Positions 1 to 12,887 of a stretch of 64,000 nt of DNA are shown one piece after another (position 1 is the stretch's first letter; every line of letters begins with the position of its first letter). This stretch comes from Cylicocyclus nassatus (Eukaryota; Nematoda; Chromadorea; Rhabditida; Strongylidae). The stretch is taken from contig CATQJL010000001.1 of NCBI GenBank assembly GCA_958299035.1, forward strand, positions 49,416,461 to 49,480,460, given 5' to 3'. A model generated the notes under the pieces. That model was not told where the DNA came from, made no database searches, and worked only from the letters and a program-made list of their open reading frames with translations. The position numbers were made by a program, and so were the translations under genes.

Positions 1-915
1 TGGTACACATCTTGACATTATATCATAGACGATACAGCAGAATCTATAGTACACATCTGATGGGTCAATGTACATATCAAAACTTGTTTCCCAGTCAACA
101 CCACATAACTCGTTTTTGAAGGCTTCAAAATCTGTTTTTAAAAAATTTGGAAAAGGAATAGGCTCACTTTTTGGCATGACGAATTTGTAGTGAAACTCTA
201 TCATATTATGATCAGAACTGGCAAAGGGCGAGGTGACTGAGATATCTTCAATTGAGCGAGATTCAGCTAATACCAAGTCCAGAATGGTATCATCACGTGT
301 GGGTCGCGTAACAAATTGATGGAGATCAAGATTCTCAAAAAGATCAAAAAATTTTGAGGCGTTACCATGGCTTGAATCTCGACTGTGGAATGGGAGGTTG
401 AAATCACCCACAATTAAGACGTCAGGGGTACACGTAGTCAAAGTAGAAAGCAAATCAACGAGAATTTCGTCTGAATCGGAGAGAGAGTTAGGAGGGCGGT
501 AGACACATATCATGCGCACCTTCACTGCTACACAAGGCTGATATAAATCTATAGCAATGAGCTCGAATTTGCCGTGTATATCAACTTCGATTTTTTCACA
601 TAGTAGAGTCGTTCTTACGAGAATGCAAACACCGCCTCCTTTTTTCTTCTTTCTATCACAGCGAAAAATAAGATATGGCAAATCAGCGATAATCTCTGCA
701 TCACCTACTTTAGGCGACAGCCAAGTTTCTGTGATGAAGAGAATGTCCGGCAATGTCGTAATCAGAAAATGGTGCAAGTGCAAGAATTTATTCACCAAAG
801 ATCTAGCATTAAAAAGAAAACATTTAAGAAAGTTGCCGTGCGACTCAGCTAGTTTCCCTGTTGCGACAGGGAAGAGACATGACGAGGATATGATGAAGGT
901 TGAGAAGGAGGCCAG
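1..915 (-). mobile_element. LINE (CR1/jockey-type non-LTR) ORF2 fragment, endonuclease domain
   Basis: The minus strand is open for 305 codons from 915 to the window edge. It reads as an endonuclease/exonuclease/phosphatase (EEP) domain of a non-LTR retrotransposon. Landmarks in order are FNARSLVNK (start of domain), ITETW (catalytic Glu), GGGVCILVR, YRPPNSL, VGDFNLP (catalytic Asp/Asn pair) and SDHNMIEF (terminal Asp-His pair). In this family a reverse transcriptase follows the EEP domain and nicks are made by EEP for target-primed reverse transcription; any RT here would lie left of position 1. No Met is seen near the upstream stop (916-918), so the 5' end is probably truncated. There is no in-frame stop within the domain, so the copy may be young. 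CR1 versus jockey cannot be separated without the RT. Confidence 0.87.
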
Positions 916-1337
916 TTAGCATGCGAGAGTGTGTTGGCAGGAACCAACTCACCTTTATATACAACCAGCCTTTCCTCGTAAGCCCTACTCCGATTCATAT
1001 CCCAGAGTTGCATCTACCAAAACCTTTAAAAAATCTGCACTCGTTTGCGAACGGTACGTGCATATCAGCAGGAATTTAGCTTTCAAAATCAAATGCGAGG
1101 CTTCAATTCGCAAAAATCTTGGACGGAGAAGCTGTTTCTTGGTATGAAACAGATCGAAAGATGTTTCTAGAATCGATCTTTGCTCAAACTGATTAAAACA
1201 CAGCTGTGTTTCTCAAACAAAGTCAGGAGGAACAATACATCATTGCTTTTTGATATAATGTTACGCACGCATATTTTGAGTAACTGGACATCCTTCAATA
1301 CTTTTCTTTATATCATCTATTCTATGACTAGGAGATG
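916..1337. other. No gene seen
   Basis: AT-rich stretch between the LINE fragment and a perfect hairpin. Short open frames lack splice sites or recognisable motifs. Confidence 0.5.
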
Positions 1338-1391
1338 TGTTAAGACAATGTCCGCAATGCGCGAGACCGCATTGCGGACATTGTCTTAACA
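1338..1391. repeat. Perfect 24-bp inverted repeat (hairpin)
   Basis: Arms 1338-1361 and 1368-1391 are exact reverse complements, separated by the 6-nt loop CGAGAC. A related half-site lies about 150 bp downstream (about 1490-1516), where the arm-like sequence is followed by the reverse complement of the loop (GTCTCG). This suggests the tip of the hairpin has been flipped in one copy. It sits just before the foldback element that starts at 1524. Confidence 0.9.
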
Positions 1392-1523
1392 TGTTGGAGT
1401 TTGTTCTTCCCTGTTTCCAAAGGGTGAATAAACCCTGGACGAGGTAAATGACAAGTATTAACCTGCTAAGTGCACGATTAAGCTTGTTTAGACAATGAGT
1501 GCAATGCGGTCTCGCGTCTTCTA

Positions 1524-2917
1524 AAGTGCGGTTCATAATTATACGAACACCCCGAATTTTGAAAGTTTTTGGACTTTTTGGAAGAAACTCAAAAAGCCGT
1601 TGGTACCACGCGATAGAGCACAGTCGAAAACGGTATATGATCCATAAGAATGGAAGTTGACGTCGGTCTTAGGACTGTTTTTGCGCCTAATGCAAATTTT
1701 TAGCGGTTCATAATTATACGAACACCTCAAACAAAGGTCCATTTTTCATTCAAGATTGCAATCATTTGAGTCCAAATTTTTTGTAGAGTTACAGTAACAA
1801 AGTCTGACATATCTGCTACACACTGAACCCAGTGCAGTTCAGAAAGAGGACCGTTACCTCTTTCAAAATGCTCTAAATGCTTTTGGAGTGCTTGCGCTTC
1901 AAAAACATCCGTTCTTTGTGTGGTTTACGCGCTCTAATTAGCTTCTAACAAAGCTATGAGCCCTTTCGATAAGTATCCTTTTGACGCTAAGAAAATCTTT
2001 GCGTTTTCGTGCCGTTTTTCAACCAAGTTCCAACCTTACCACAGAGTTACCACGATTTCGAGACTCAAAACTCAGCTTCTCTCTTGCGCAAACATTTGAT
2101 ATGAAGCAGCTGCATTGTTTGCATGATGATGTTTCTATGCCGAAGTTTTTGGGTTTTTTGTAGAACTGATCTTGAGGCTGTGCAGCTACAAACCAAATAA
2201 AGGTGTGATTGCAATAGTAAAAACACTGTTTTTGGTGAAATGACGTCTGCGTGGCTAAAACAAACGCTCGACGTTGCTGATTTTTTCTAGCCAAATATAC
2301 GGTCTTGTGAACTTTTACATACTATATGCTTACCTCATTGTACGGCTTCAGAAGCTGAGTTTTAAGGCTCGAAATCGTGCTAACTCTAGGGTAAAGTTGG
2401 AACTTGGTTGAAAAACGGCACGAAAACGCAAAGATTTTCCTAGCGTCAAACGAAATACCTATCGAAAGAGCTTATTTTATCTCATAGCTTTGGGAGAAGC
2501 TAGTTAGAGCGCGTAAACCACACAAAGAACGGATGTTTTTGGAGCGCAAGCACTCCAAAAGCATTTAGAGCATTTTGAAAAAAGTAACGGTCCTCTTTTT
2601 GAACTGCACTGGGTTCAGTGTGTAGCAGATATATCAGACTTTGTTACTGTAACTCTACAAAAGTTTTGGACTCAAATGATTGCAATCTTGAATGAAAAAT
2701 GGACCCTTGTTTGAGGTGTTCGTATAATTATAAACCGCTCAAAATTCGCATCAAACGTAAAAGCAGTTCTAAGACTGACGTCAATTTCCATTCTTATGGA
2801 TCATATACCGGTTTCGACTGTGCTCTATCGCGTGGTGCCAATGGCTCTTTGAGTTTCTTCCAAAACGTCCAAAAACTTTCAAAATTCGAGGTGTTCGTAT
2901 AATTATGAACCGCACTT
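1524..2917. mobile_element. Long foldback DNA element, copy A
   Basis: This is a 1394-bp element whose arms (1524-2080 and 2350-2917) are long diverged inverted repeats around a 269-bp core (2081-2349). Ends read AAGTGCGGTTCATAATTATA and its complement, and both are flanked by TA (1522-1523, 2918-2919), the target typical of Tc1/mariner-type transposition. The motif GGTTCATAATTATACGAACA recurs about 180 bp inside each arm, so each arm end is itself a repeated module. No transposase is visible, so it is non-autonomous. Copy B at 19666-21069 has the same structure. Confidence 0.93.
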
Positions 2918-4184
2918 TAGTCTGATTGTGAGAATGAATGACTAATATTAGTGGAAAAGCTTGCTTTACGTGACTACTGTCAAGAGAAAAGCTTCTAAAA
3001 GTATTTACCCGTGAAGGTGTTATACCGAAGATGTAATACCTAAAAATTCCAAAAAAAAAACAAGCATGGGTCTTATATACAGATTTACAAGCTCTTTTTA
3101 CTTGTCTAGCACTTACCGCACTCATTTTTTTGAGGCACTCTGTGAATTGATGGCATTTTCAAGATTATTTTCAACACTACAAATACAACTCCATCATCCT
3201 GATCGCCGCATGACCAGGGCCACATTTACAAAGAAATAAGAGAGGAGCTCTTATCTGCTAACTCCAAACCTCCTTTGTTGCTACTGATGTTTATTTTGTT
3301 AGGGGAGAGCTATAAAAAGTCAAAGTAGAACTCCACATCTGCACTACATGTAGAGTTCCGATTTGTTTGAGAGTTCAACTCTTCGCAGTGAAGGGATAAA
3401 ATGAGAAAACTCGATGAAACTGCCATTAGCCTCTCATATGAATAGCAAATGGATTGGAGGTTATGGAAATGATTGTTTGTGCTTATGAATATTCTAGCGA
3501 AGAGGATGAACAGGAAAGTCAAAAGATAACAAACTGCGTACAAACAATTTGAGTCGCGAGAGAGGGAAGACTGACATCAATTTGGGAACTCTTTTGCCGT
3601 CTATAGCCGCTTGATTATTAGATTATAATTGTAGATGAATAGGTAAGAACTACTTAGTCGACATTTTCACAGTCCATCGTTATAACAAGCTCAAAAAAGT
3701 AATAGTATTGATCTGATTTTATTTGGCAAACAAATGAGCTACAAGAGCAGAGCTTATCCCGATTCTTACACTAAAATAATTGTTATAGATACGCTTATTA
3801 TGCACTAATCCATCTTCTTGAAGAATTCACTCAGAGCTTTGAAGTAAGTATCTATCCATTCAGTGCGCTTGTCACTTCGTTCTATCACACAGCATGACGA
3901 AATGAGTAAAAATCAAGCGAAACCAATGGAGACGCTATGGGTTCATCTGAAGCTTGAAATTCATTTTGGTTTCTTCATGAAACTCGTGTTTGTGCTGCAG
4001 TTAGGGTCCAAAAAGATTTTTATCATCGGAGACTATGGATTTATTTGCACGCAAAAACAGTTTGTTTGTTACATGCGAGAAGTTTCAAGTGAACCAGACA
4101 GGATGTTCATTAGATGCCACGCTGTTTATAAAGACTCACTGAAAACAAAAGCAAGATTTGCCATCCCCAGAATCGGGTTCATAA
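2918..4184. other. No gene seen
   Basis: AT-rich sequence. A 128-codon open frame at 3863-4249 has no recognisable motif or convincing splice context and its end overlaps the next inverted repeat. I do not call it a gene. Confidence 0.5.
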
Positions 4185-4876
4185 GGGCCGCATGCATTAA
4201 CATCCCAGCGGGGAGGGATCGCAGATTAGAAGAAAGCTTCATATTCTGAAGCTCCAGATATCTGTGTTTTACGCAACCTATCATTAAGTATTCCTACTAT
4301 CCTTCACTACGAACAAACTGAACAGGAGCGAGAAAGCCGCATTTTCAGCCTTTGCATGATCCCTGATGATCCCCGGCGCTTCTCTTCAAAGTCATTTTTC
4401 TTTCTCCGAAGTTAACGAAAAGCTTCCAAAGTTGTGCAAATTATCCAACCCAACAGCACTTAGCATGTTGCTGATAAGAACACATGTTGCTTTGGAGCAT
4501 GAAATTTGCCGTGAACCACAAGTCGAGAGCTGGAGTTTGCCGAAAAAATATTTTTCAAAAACTCATTTATTCTCATCTCATGGTTGACATTGTTGTGTTA
4601 GATAATCAATACAACTTTGGAAGGTTTTCGTTAACTTCAAAGAAAGAAAAATAACTTTGAAAAGAAGCGCCGGGGGTTATCAGGGATCATACAAAAGCTA
4701 GAAAATGTGGCTTGTACAGCTTCTCGCCGCTGTTCAATATGTTCATAGTGAAGGATAGTAGGAATGCTTGCGGACAAGTAGATAGCTTGAAATCCAGAAT
4801 CTGGAGTTTTATGGAACATGAAGCTTTCTTTTGAGCTGCAATCCCTTCCCAAGCGGGGATGTCAGTTCATGGGCCC
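4185..4876. mobile_element. Foldback/MITE-like inverted repeat, about 690 bp
   Basis: Arms 4185-4436 and 4611-4876 are diverged inverted repeats. Both contain, in opposite orientation, ATTCCTACTATCCTTCACTA and AAGTTAACGAAAA, around a spacer of about 175 bp. Open frames in the two arms mirror each other and are by-products of the repeat. A perfect 17-bp tandem duplication abuts the right end. No target duplication could be fixed because the ends are diverged. Confidence 0.8.
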
Positions 4877-4910
4877 TAAGTCTCAGCTTTGCTTAAGTCT
4901 CAGCTTTGCT
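4877..4910. repeat. 17-bp tandem duplication
   Basis: TAAGTCTCAGCTTTGCT occurs twice with no spacer (4877-4893 and 4894-4910), immediately outside the preceding inverted-repeat element. Confidence 0.9.
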
Positions 4911-7900
4911 TCCTTAATGAGGGGATAAGATGATCAAGTGGTGAGGCAGAATAAAAAAAATGCAAAAGCATCAGTGGTGAAAATGCTCCATTGTCAGTGA
5001 TGTTTGCAAAAACGCAGGGTTTGTTCTGACTATGTTTTTAGCAAATTTTAATGCGAGAGGATTCATCAAAACCTGAAAAAGCTCATTTTAAATATATAGG
5101 ATTTTCAGTCTTTACAGGAGTGCAAACTTGTAAAATGCCTTCCTGTCTTTCTTTTCGAAGCCATGATTGTTAAGAAAGCTGAAAATACTTTCTGAAATTC
5201 CCCTTCCATCTCCTCCACCTCTCCCTCTCAAAGAGATACTATCGATTTATGATTCGCTCTCAAACATCGTAGCAAGTTGAAATCTCGTAATTCAATTACA
5301 GTCATGCTCTTTGGGCGCATTTAGAGGTTTGTTGTCAGGAAGGTGTCAGAAAGTGAAGCTCAAAAAGTTAGACATTTACAAACTAAGTTGACGATTTTGC
5401 AATATTTAGGTTGTTTTAGAAAATCTGAGAAGTTGTAAAAAATTCCAAAGCACGCAGAAGGAAGTTCATGGACTATTTTTTGGGTTAGCATAGTTTGTAC
5501 CGACCGAACGAGTCTGAGTTTTGAAAGAAAAACGAGTGAATAGGAAGAGTACAAACATTACGATAAATTCCGGAAGAGACATTGATATGAGTCATAATCT
5601 ATCCCACAAAAAATCAGGAAGCCTCACTTACTCCTAATTCTCTAGAGAGGTTGGAAAAACTTCTTTGCCAGCACAGTAGACAAGGTTTTCCAAAAAAGTG
5701 TCGAATATTTGATCGCTAATGACTCACTTGTTTTTTCAGATTTCGCGGATTTTTGGAGAATACATTGTAAAGCTGGTCAAGTTATAAGGACAGAATAGAA
5801 TAATCAGCAGTGGCCTTTTGAGGAGTCGTGTACACCTTCTTGGAGGGCATAAAATGCTGGTTCAAAATCTGTCTTTCTCAATTGCGAAGCGTTGTACGAG
5901 GAATTTGAACATTTGAGCGAAAATTGAATGCGCTTATAGGATAAAACGGTTGCTAAAATTTTTCAATCCTAAAAGCAGGCAGCGAAGTAGGAAGACTAGG
6001 AACACTTACTGCATAAAGTGCTCTCATAGTTCTCAAGGCAACATTCAAAGGCTAGGAAAAGTGTTACGCCTATTATATATACTTGCACATCCAATTTATA
6101 TATCTTATATTATGCATATCCATAACTCCTTCGTGAACACTTTTCATGCCTTCCGAGATGGTTTACATTCAGACTTAAAAGACCATCTGACTAATTATTT
6201 CCTTGTCATATTATAGCGCAAAGAGCCCAGTATGTATGTTAGGGACTTCCAGCACCATATCACATTGGAAATAAGCTGGCAGTTCAAAGATTTCCAAAAC
6301 CAGACTTTTTTTTTGCATTTTTGGAAGTGCAGACACTGGTTACCAAATAACTTTTTATATGTTCTTAAAACAAGTCAAATCGTATACGCAGTTTTGATAA
6401 ACGCTTTGAAAACAGCTGTTACAATTTACCCCTCGCAACTTTCAAACTAGAAATAACGAAGAGAAAAGCTGACACATGGAGCCAGCAGTGCTATGTACCA
6501 CTAAGCTGACGACGGATTTTCAGTTCTTTCGCAAACTTTCTTGGAGAAAATTTTTCGTAAGAACTGAAAACCTCATCTACGCAACGTCCTCTTAGAAGTA
6601 TTGAAAAGGGGTAGGTGATCCGTTCTCTATCACAAAGACTTGAAGCCATTTCCACAATAAATACGTGAACCAAAGCTGCTTAGAAATAGAAATTAGCGAT
6701 CAAAAGCTCGATACAATTTTGGAACACCTTGTGCATTATGGAGCAATCGACAGTAAAGCTTTATGAAATGAACAGCAGTGCGCAATGAACTATAAAAATT
6801 TAGCGAAACGAATGAGGTCATGAAAGAAAAGGACGTCATACAATTAGATTATGCTTTACGCTTACTGCTCTATTCCTCCTTTAATATCTCTTGACTCCTC
6901 CCATGTAATTTGCGAGCGCCAAATCTTCTCCTTCATCAAGCTCACTTCTAGGAAACCAACTCGAGAACTGAATTGAGCCAAGCAGCGATGTAAGAATTTG
7001 CAACTCAACCCCCTTCCGTCCCAATAAAATGATAATAGGCATCAAATTTACATTCTTTGGCGATTTTGCATGAATTAATTAACAGCTTGCTCTGCTTGAT
7101 CGAGCTTCGAAACAATTTTTGCGCAAGTGTTCTATTTGTAAGCTCAATCAGACTGCGTTATGTATCAGGTAAGAAGCGCAAAAAACTGCTCTTATGTAAT
7201 TTGAATATCGCAAAATTGCGATTTTTATACGTTACCATAACATCAAACACTATATCATATAGCACATCAAAGAGTTGTTAGGTAAATGTTAATGATATAT
7301 TTAGTAAACTAGAGAGAACTGTTTGAAATCAACAACGATGGATGCTAAGTTATGGTGCAGTCCAATGATGAAAGTGAACTTTGAAAAGGAACGATTCCAA
7401 GAGTAGAACCTATGGGATATGTTATTTGAAAATAACCTATCATGTTAAACTAACAGTACCGACAAGCTTACCAGGCTGCAGAAACGTTTGAAAATTTCTT
7501 TGTTCTTAAGAAGATATGTTGATCTGGCAAGAGGCATCTTAAAATATAAAACAATCTTCAATAAATTTCAAGATTTATCTCTCCCAAGAAAAAAAGGAGC
7601 TTACTAATAGTAAAGGAACACATAGATGTTATTGGAACACCTTTAGAAACTCATTTCCTCATTTCCGACATTCCGCAGCATCTCATTAGAACTGATAAAG
7701 CTCAGTAACCACAATAAATATTATATATGGTGGATGCAAGGGGTAAAAGAAAAGACGGGTTCCTTTTTTGAGCGAAGGTACGCGTGGCCTCTGAAAAACG
7801 CAGACAAGGGCTAATCAAGGTGGCTAATTCTAGTGCTCATGTTGTCCAAAGCATTATGTTTCGTTTTCCTATTAGAATCGCATTATATGTAGTTGTAGCC

Positions 7901-8923
7901 AAAAGCTTTCACGTTAGCTATCATTTTACACACGTGCAGCCGTATGTTATGCACATGTAGCAGTACAATTCCGAATAAAATTGGTGCATTTCCAGAAGCG
8001 TTGCTTTACTGCAGCCCTTCCAATTTCCTTCAAAGTGTGAATTTCAGAGCTGCAGTTCAAAGAGCCATCCACATCAAGAACTGACCAAATAGAAAAATGA
8101 AAACTTATAGAAAGTTGAAAATATCGCAAAAGAAAGGTAGCAGAACAGCAAAGGCATGTATAGGTCAATAATCGTGACGACGGATTTCACTGCGGTCTTT
8201 GCTCCCAGAGAACCATAAAACACACAAAGGCAAAACCTCAAGCTCAGCTCAGTTCTTCCAGTGTCTAAATACTATCATTCGTAAGCAGGAAAACCATTTG
8301 TGTAGAGTGAGATCTAAAAAAAGAGATTGCTGGAAGTGCGTGCGTGTTGCGAGGTCGCGTCTTTGTCTCAACTTTTCAGAATACCTTATACATTCTTCAG
8401 GATATCTTAGCAGTGGCAAAACGCTGGGCTTCGGGAATGCGCCGTTAAGTTTGTGTGCTCCATGAGAATAAGTTAAAAAAATTGTTTTCAAAGAGTCTTC
8501 GTGATTTCAAACAAGGCTGCTTGGAAGCAATTCTCAAAAAAAATTTTGTGTGGAAACGCTACACTGAAGCCTATACCCCCAAAAAATTTTGCAAACGCCA
8601 AGATTGACCAGACAGAAGTCGAAGCGATCCACAACACATCTAGGAACCCGCTTCTGCATCTTGTTATCAAGGCTTCTAACTAAAAGCAAAACCGCCATTT
8701 TTACCAACATTTGATTTGATACACTAGCTTCATGGTAGAACCCACAAAAAGCTGATAAATAATGGCAGTTTTGCCCTTTTTGAGTTAGATGTAAGCAAAT
8801 GATTCTTTGAAAACATTTCACATGTTAACAGCAACTTGACTATTGATCTTCTCCTTACATTGTTTCCATTTGCTGATATGGTACCCCAAGTGGACGTGAG
8901 AAGAATTTTTGTTAGAGAGGACA
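4911..8923. other. 4-kb stretch without a supportable gene
   Basis: AT-rich DNA with only short open frames on both strands. I found no conserved motif, paired phase-consistent exons, tRNA or clear terminal inverted repeats. It is probably intergenic or long-intron DNA. Confidence 0.5.
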
Positions 8924-9292
8924 TCAGTCCGATAAGGACACTACTTCTGATGCGAGAATAACAATGATTGTGACGTAGGCAGCTTGCAATATGATGTGAT
9001 GTACATATGAGTAAAATGTGGTTAAAGTAGGTAGAATCAACATAATATTTGGAGTACAATAGATTACGGATAGAGAACAAAATTCCTTATGCGCAAAGCA
9101 TATGACACTGCATAACTGATAAAGCAAAACCGTGAGCATTACTACTAGACTGAATGAAGCTTTTTGCGTTGCAGAACTAACTTCTTCTTTGTATTTCAAC
9201 AAGCGCCAGTAGAATAGGATAAAGTCTGTTTTGAAAGTGAACTCAGTAACAGAGCTCTGAAGTGCGTGACGCAAATGAAAGGAGAAGGGCAA
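8924..9292 (-). CDS. Candidate membrane-protein exon, possible chemoreceptor remnant
   Basis: A 122-codon minus-strand frame contains two or three strongly hydrophobic segments. One includes SFSLVVMLTVLLYQLCSVIC and another includes LQAAYVTIIVILASEVVSL. The sequence SSATQKASF immediately before the first resembles the loop-to-TM6 transition of nematode serpentine chemoreceptors. That similarity is loose and only suggestive. No start is fixed and no neighbouring exon joins in phase, so this could be a receptor exon, a pseudogene or a chance frame. Confidence 0.25.
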   Translation of the reverse strand: MPFSFHLRHALQSSVTEFTFKTDFILFYWRLLKYKEEVSSATQKASFSLVVMLTVLLYQLCSVICFAHKEFCSLSVIYCTPNIMLILPTLTTFYSYVHHIILQAAYVTIIVILASEVVSLSD

Positions 9293-11012
9293 AGTTTTAA
9301 ACGGCTTAACGTCGGTTTGCTACTTAACTTCCATTTATGACCATACTCATCTCCGCTGACTGGAGGGAGCCCTTATGAGCATAGGGAAGCGTATAGATAT
9401 CCGAATATATGAATAGTCCAAATCGCTGTCTAATTTAGCACTCCTATGGAAGAAACGGCTTACGCTTCCAAAACGAAAGCTTTTGTAGAAGTAGAAAACA
9501 TTCAAATCCTCACAGGAGTTTTTGAACAAACTGCTTGTTTCAAAATTACCATTTGCAAGAGATCATATTCTCTTTCTCTGTGACCAAACGTTGAGCAACC
9601 TTTTGTTAGAGCGCACTAATCTCTAAACAACATCACGTAAACAGTCTCAACAACCACGTGAATTTTGAAACCAAAACCAAAAATTCGATGTTTGTAAACG
9701 GGTTCTTTTCAGATTCCGGATTTACCAAAGTTCTGCGAGTATAACAGTAAATTTTCAGCATTCTTTAAGGTTAGTATTCAGGATGGGAAAGCCCAAAAAA
9801 GGCAACATTTACTTATTGGACTTGTTCTTATGTATTTCTCTATTTTTTGCTATGGAAGAAATATAGCATTCGCACATGCAGGTGCCTGATGATAGTATAT
9901 GTATAAGCAAATTAGGTATGTAGGCCCGTATATTTGACTTGGAATTGGATTCAACTTCACTGGACAATATCGTCTAAACTCTGTTCCTTTATCGAAGTAT
10001 CCGAGGAATTATTTATGAAGTAAGAAGAATGTACTTTCACAAAGTGAAAAATAACTATAAGAAAATTAGTGATGCAACACTTCTTCCAAATTTACGAAGT
10101 TGAATCAAGAGCTCAAACAAGATTCAAAGCGGCAGTTTGAAGCTCATGTATTGATAATGAGTGTTTGTCTTTGTTGCCCACAAATATATTAGGTTGTCTC
10201 AAAAGCTTTGTCGCTTCAAATGATAAAACCACAAAACCACATGCAATAAAGACCTGAATGAGTTTCAAGATGCATTCGACGCATCTTTTCCTTCACTTCC
10301 CATGGATACATTTTCAAACTACAATCTGTATGCTTTTTCGATAATTGCCAAAATTCTTCACCCGTCATTTTTGGGTGCTTAAAGTTTAGCTAGTTTTCGA
10401 AAATTTCATACCAGAGTTTCGGATAGGCTCAAGTTTGGCGCAAATAGAGCAAATCGCGGACTACATATACGGTAATGTTTTTAGACTCATGAATCTGCTG
10501 TTTTTGGCTTTGAAAAATTATTTCTTCGGCAGTCTCAATTCTTGGCAAAGTCATGAAACACACAGCTGCAGCAAAAACACGATAGCTTTCAAAGTCACTG
10601 TGTATCCAAACTTCATGTTATTAGGCATTACTTGTGCAACATAACCAAGTTTGGTTTTCTTTGAAGAACAGCTTCAGTCTTATATAGTAAACGTAATCGA
10701 AAAGCCACGGTTTTTTTTTCAGATAAATAATTATCACAGACATGTTAAACGTGGCTTATAATCTAAAATGGGTATAATGTAGCCAAAGGCTTGTGCTCTC
10801 CATAACGCCTGCCAGCGCTCTTTAAAAACATTAGGACAAAAAATTTTAAAATTCAGGGAAGATTTGCGTTGCTGTTGAGCTGCTCAAAAAGCCATGGCGA
10901 TAACATTGTAAAGGCAGCTTGAATCAGAGAGCAAATGTAGCAGTAAGAAAGACGATAATAATCTTCATCAAATGGTATTTCAATCGCCCATGGATTGTGT
11001 TCTGTTAGTATT
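9293..11012. other. No gene seen; one mariner-like end motif
   Basis: AT-rich. At about 10191 the sequence TTAGGTTGTCTCAAAAGCTT resembles a mariner-type terminal repeat, but no matching second end or transposase was found. Confidence 0.4.
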
Positions 11013-11013
11013 A

Positions 11014-11256
11014 ATGATCGATGAAAGAAACCGACAAAATTTTCGGGACAATATATCTTCATATATCGAAGGAAGCAGGCGAAAAGTACAAAGCGGACAC
11101 AAACAATCTTCCATCTACGCTAGTCCACGATCTGCTGATGCAAGATTTGCAAAAAGAAAAAAGTACAGGAAATGTGCTGCAAAACTCAACGGTTCCAAAT
11201 CACTGCGCGATTCCGACAATGCGCGGCGAGAATTCAATCTCAAGCATTTTGTGTGA
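11014..11256 (+). CDS. Candidate exon with two overlapping open frames
   Basis: A plausible acceptor (TTCTGTTAG, ending about 11007) precedes two start codons in different frames. The frame from 11014 encodes a very basic 80-codon stretch ending HFV-stop. The frame from 11021 encodes about 76 residues beginning MKETDKIFGTIYLHISKEAG and runs into a strong donor (T|GTGAGT near 11252). Both frames use sensible codons, so I cannot choose. The second is favoured if the donor is used. No family is recognised. Confidence 0.3.
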   Translation: MIDERNRQNFRDNISSYIEGSRRKVQSGHKQSSIYASPRSADARFAKRKKYRKCAAKLNGSKSLRDSDNARREFNLKHFV

Positions 11257-12114
11257 GTAGGGCTTAGCATCTACGCAAATGCAGTTTGCACATCCATTCT
11301 ATAATGATATAAGTGACTCTGGAAAAAGCCTCTATGGCAGACAGATTTTCCAGCCCTTTAAACCTGACTGGCCTCTTTCAAGACACGCAGATCACGACAT
11401 CCTAACTTGAAACTCATCTTTAGTGGGAGCAATCTGACAGCCTTTTCCATACTGGAATGCTCTTACACTTCTCTACACAAAATTTAAGTACCTTGAACAA
11501 TCAACCATATGTCATATGTTCGTTACATGTGCCTTAACACTATGTACACCAGTGTAGCAAAAGACCAACGGTCCGCGAAGGCGGTGCCTAAATAAGGTAT
11601 TTTGCTCTAGCCGCTTAGACAGTTCGTTAAGGGTGTCCAATTAATACTAGAAACCCAATTGATCAGGTCTGACAAATGCTACTTTTAAAATGAATTGGAT
11701 ATGTAATTTTCAGCAACTAAAACAAAGCAAACAGTGGCAATCGTTAGGGCACTGACGTTGAGAAGTTTGTGGGCTTTGGATGTTGTAGCACTTGTGATTC
11801 CGATTTAAGGGCAGCAATGTCTCCGTGTTTTCCTCTTTGTGAAATTTCTCGTGCATCCAGTTAAAAAATTTGGTTTTAGGAGTTTTTATTCTGCAAATGA
11901 CTAAGAGGAATGTTTTGAGTCCAAACATTTGGCTGAATTTAGATAGCAAGTAAACAGCTGCTAGTTATACTGGAGAGACTCTCAGCTGTCCTCAAAGACT
12001 GGATTACAAGTTGCAGAAATAATCCTCTTAACATTTGTCTTCTAATTGTCCGCAGTTATCATAATGGCTCAGCCTGTAATTCTCAATGAACGTGCTCTGA
12101 AACAAATTAATTAC
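11257..12114. other. No gene seen
   Basis: A minus-strand frame at 11710-11949 has no motif and does not join in phase to the exon at 12115-12357. Nothing else is visible. Confidence 0.4.
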
Positions 12115-12357
12115 TTCCAAATGCCATGACATCAGCAAAGATGAGGCAACAAAGGTCATAAGACTTGCAGTGCTCGCATAGATTAGACGGAATGTTTCTG
12201 GTGTTGGAAAGCTGTCTTTATGGACGCTCCATTCACATCGAACTAATGGGCCCATTTTACGATATTTTGCAATGGGTTGTTGAGCAATTAATCCGCAGAA
12301 ACAAATTGTGGATATAGAAAAGCAGGACAGTCCCAAGATATGCTTGCCATAGAGAAT
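12115..12357 (-). CDS. Candidate internal exon of a multi-pass membrane protein
   Basis: This is an 81-codon exon, phase 0 at both ends, between an acceptor (ACTTTAAG) and a donor (GAA|GTAATT). It encodes a hydrophobic segment (LGLSCFSISTICFCGLIA), a charged linker with KYRKMGPLVRCEW and FPTPETFRLI, and a second hydrophobic segment (YASTASLMTFVASSLLMSW). The two-helix pattern with a short polar loop fits a serpentine receptor, but I cannot place it in a named family. Flanking exons were not found in compatible phase, so it may be an orphaned fragment. Confidence 0.35.
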
Positions 12358-12887
12358 CTTAAAGTTGTGGAAATTTTGAAACCGTTCACCTAATCATTGG
12401 GGAAAGTTTTACATTAGAGTCAATAGTTATTTTATTTCGATACTGATGTCTTATACGAGGTGAGAAATTCTTTATGCAATCTCCTTCAAAAATGTCTCAT
12501 ATCACTTGATTCTTTCCGGATCTAAACATAAGTTGAACATGAATGCACCTTTTTGTTCTTTCCAATGTTCTATGAGTGTGATTGCGCTATAATAAAGACA
12601 ATTAGATGGCCGATATAATCTTATAAATTTATATAATCTTATGAACATTTCTGCAATTTCCATGGTGAAGACGTTGAAAAAATTGTGTGTGACTGCGAAA
12701 GAGGTCTTCGCCAAGGTTCATTTGTCCGAAAAAATGAATGAAATCGAACTGACATAATTGATATCGCCGGCCCGAGACGAGTATGAGGAGTAATGCTTAA
12801 TTGCAGCCGTATTTCAATGAAAAGCGCATTCGCAGGGACAAACCCACCAAGGCGTCGCAAGATCAACGAACACAACAGGGGGCGAAA

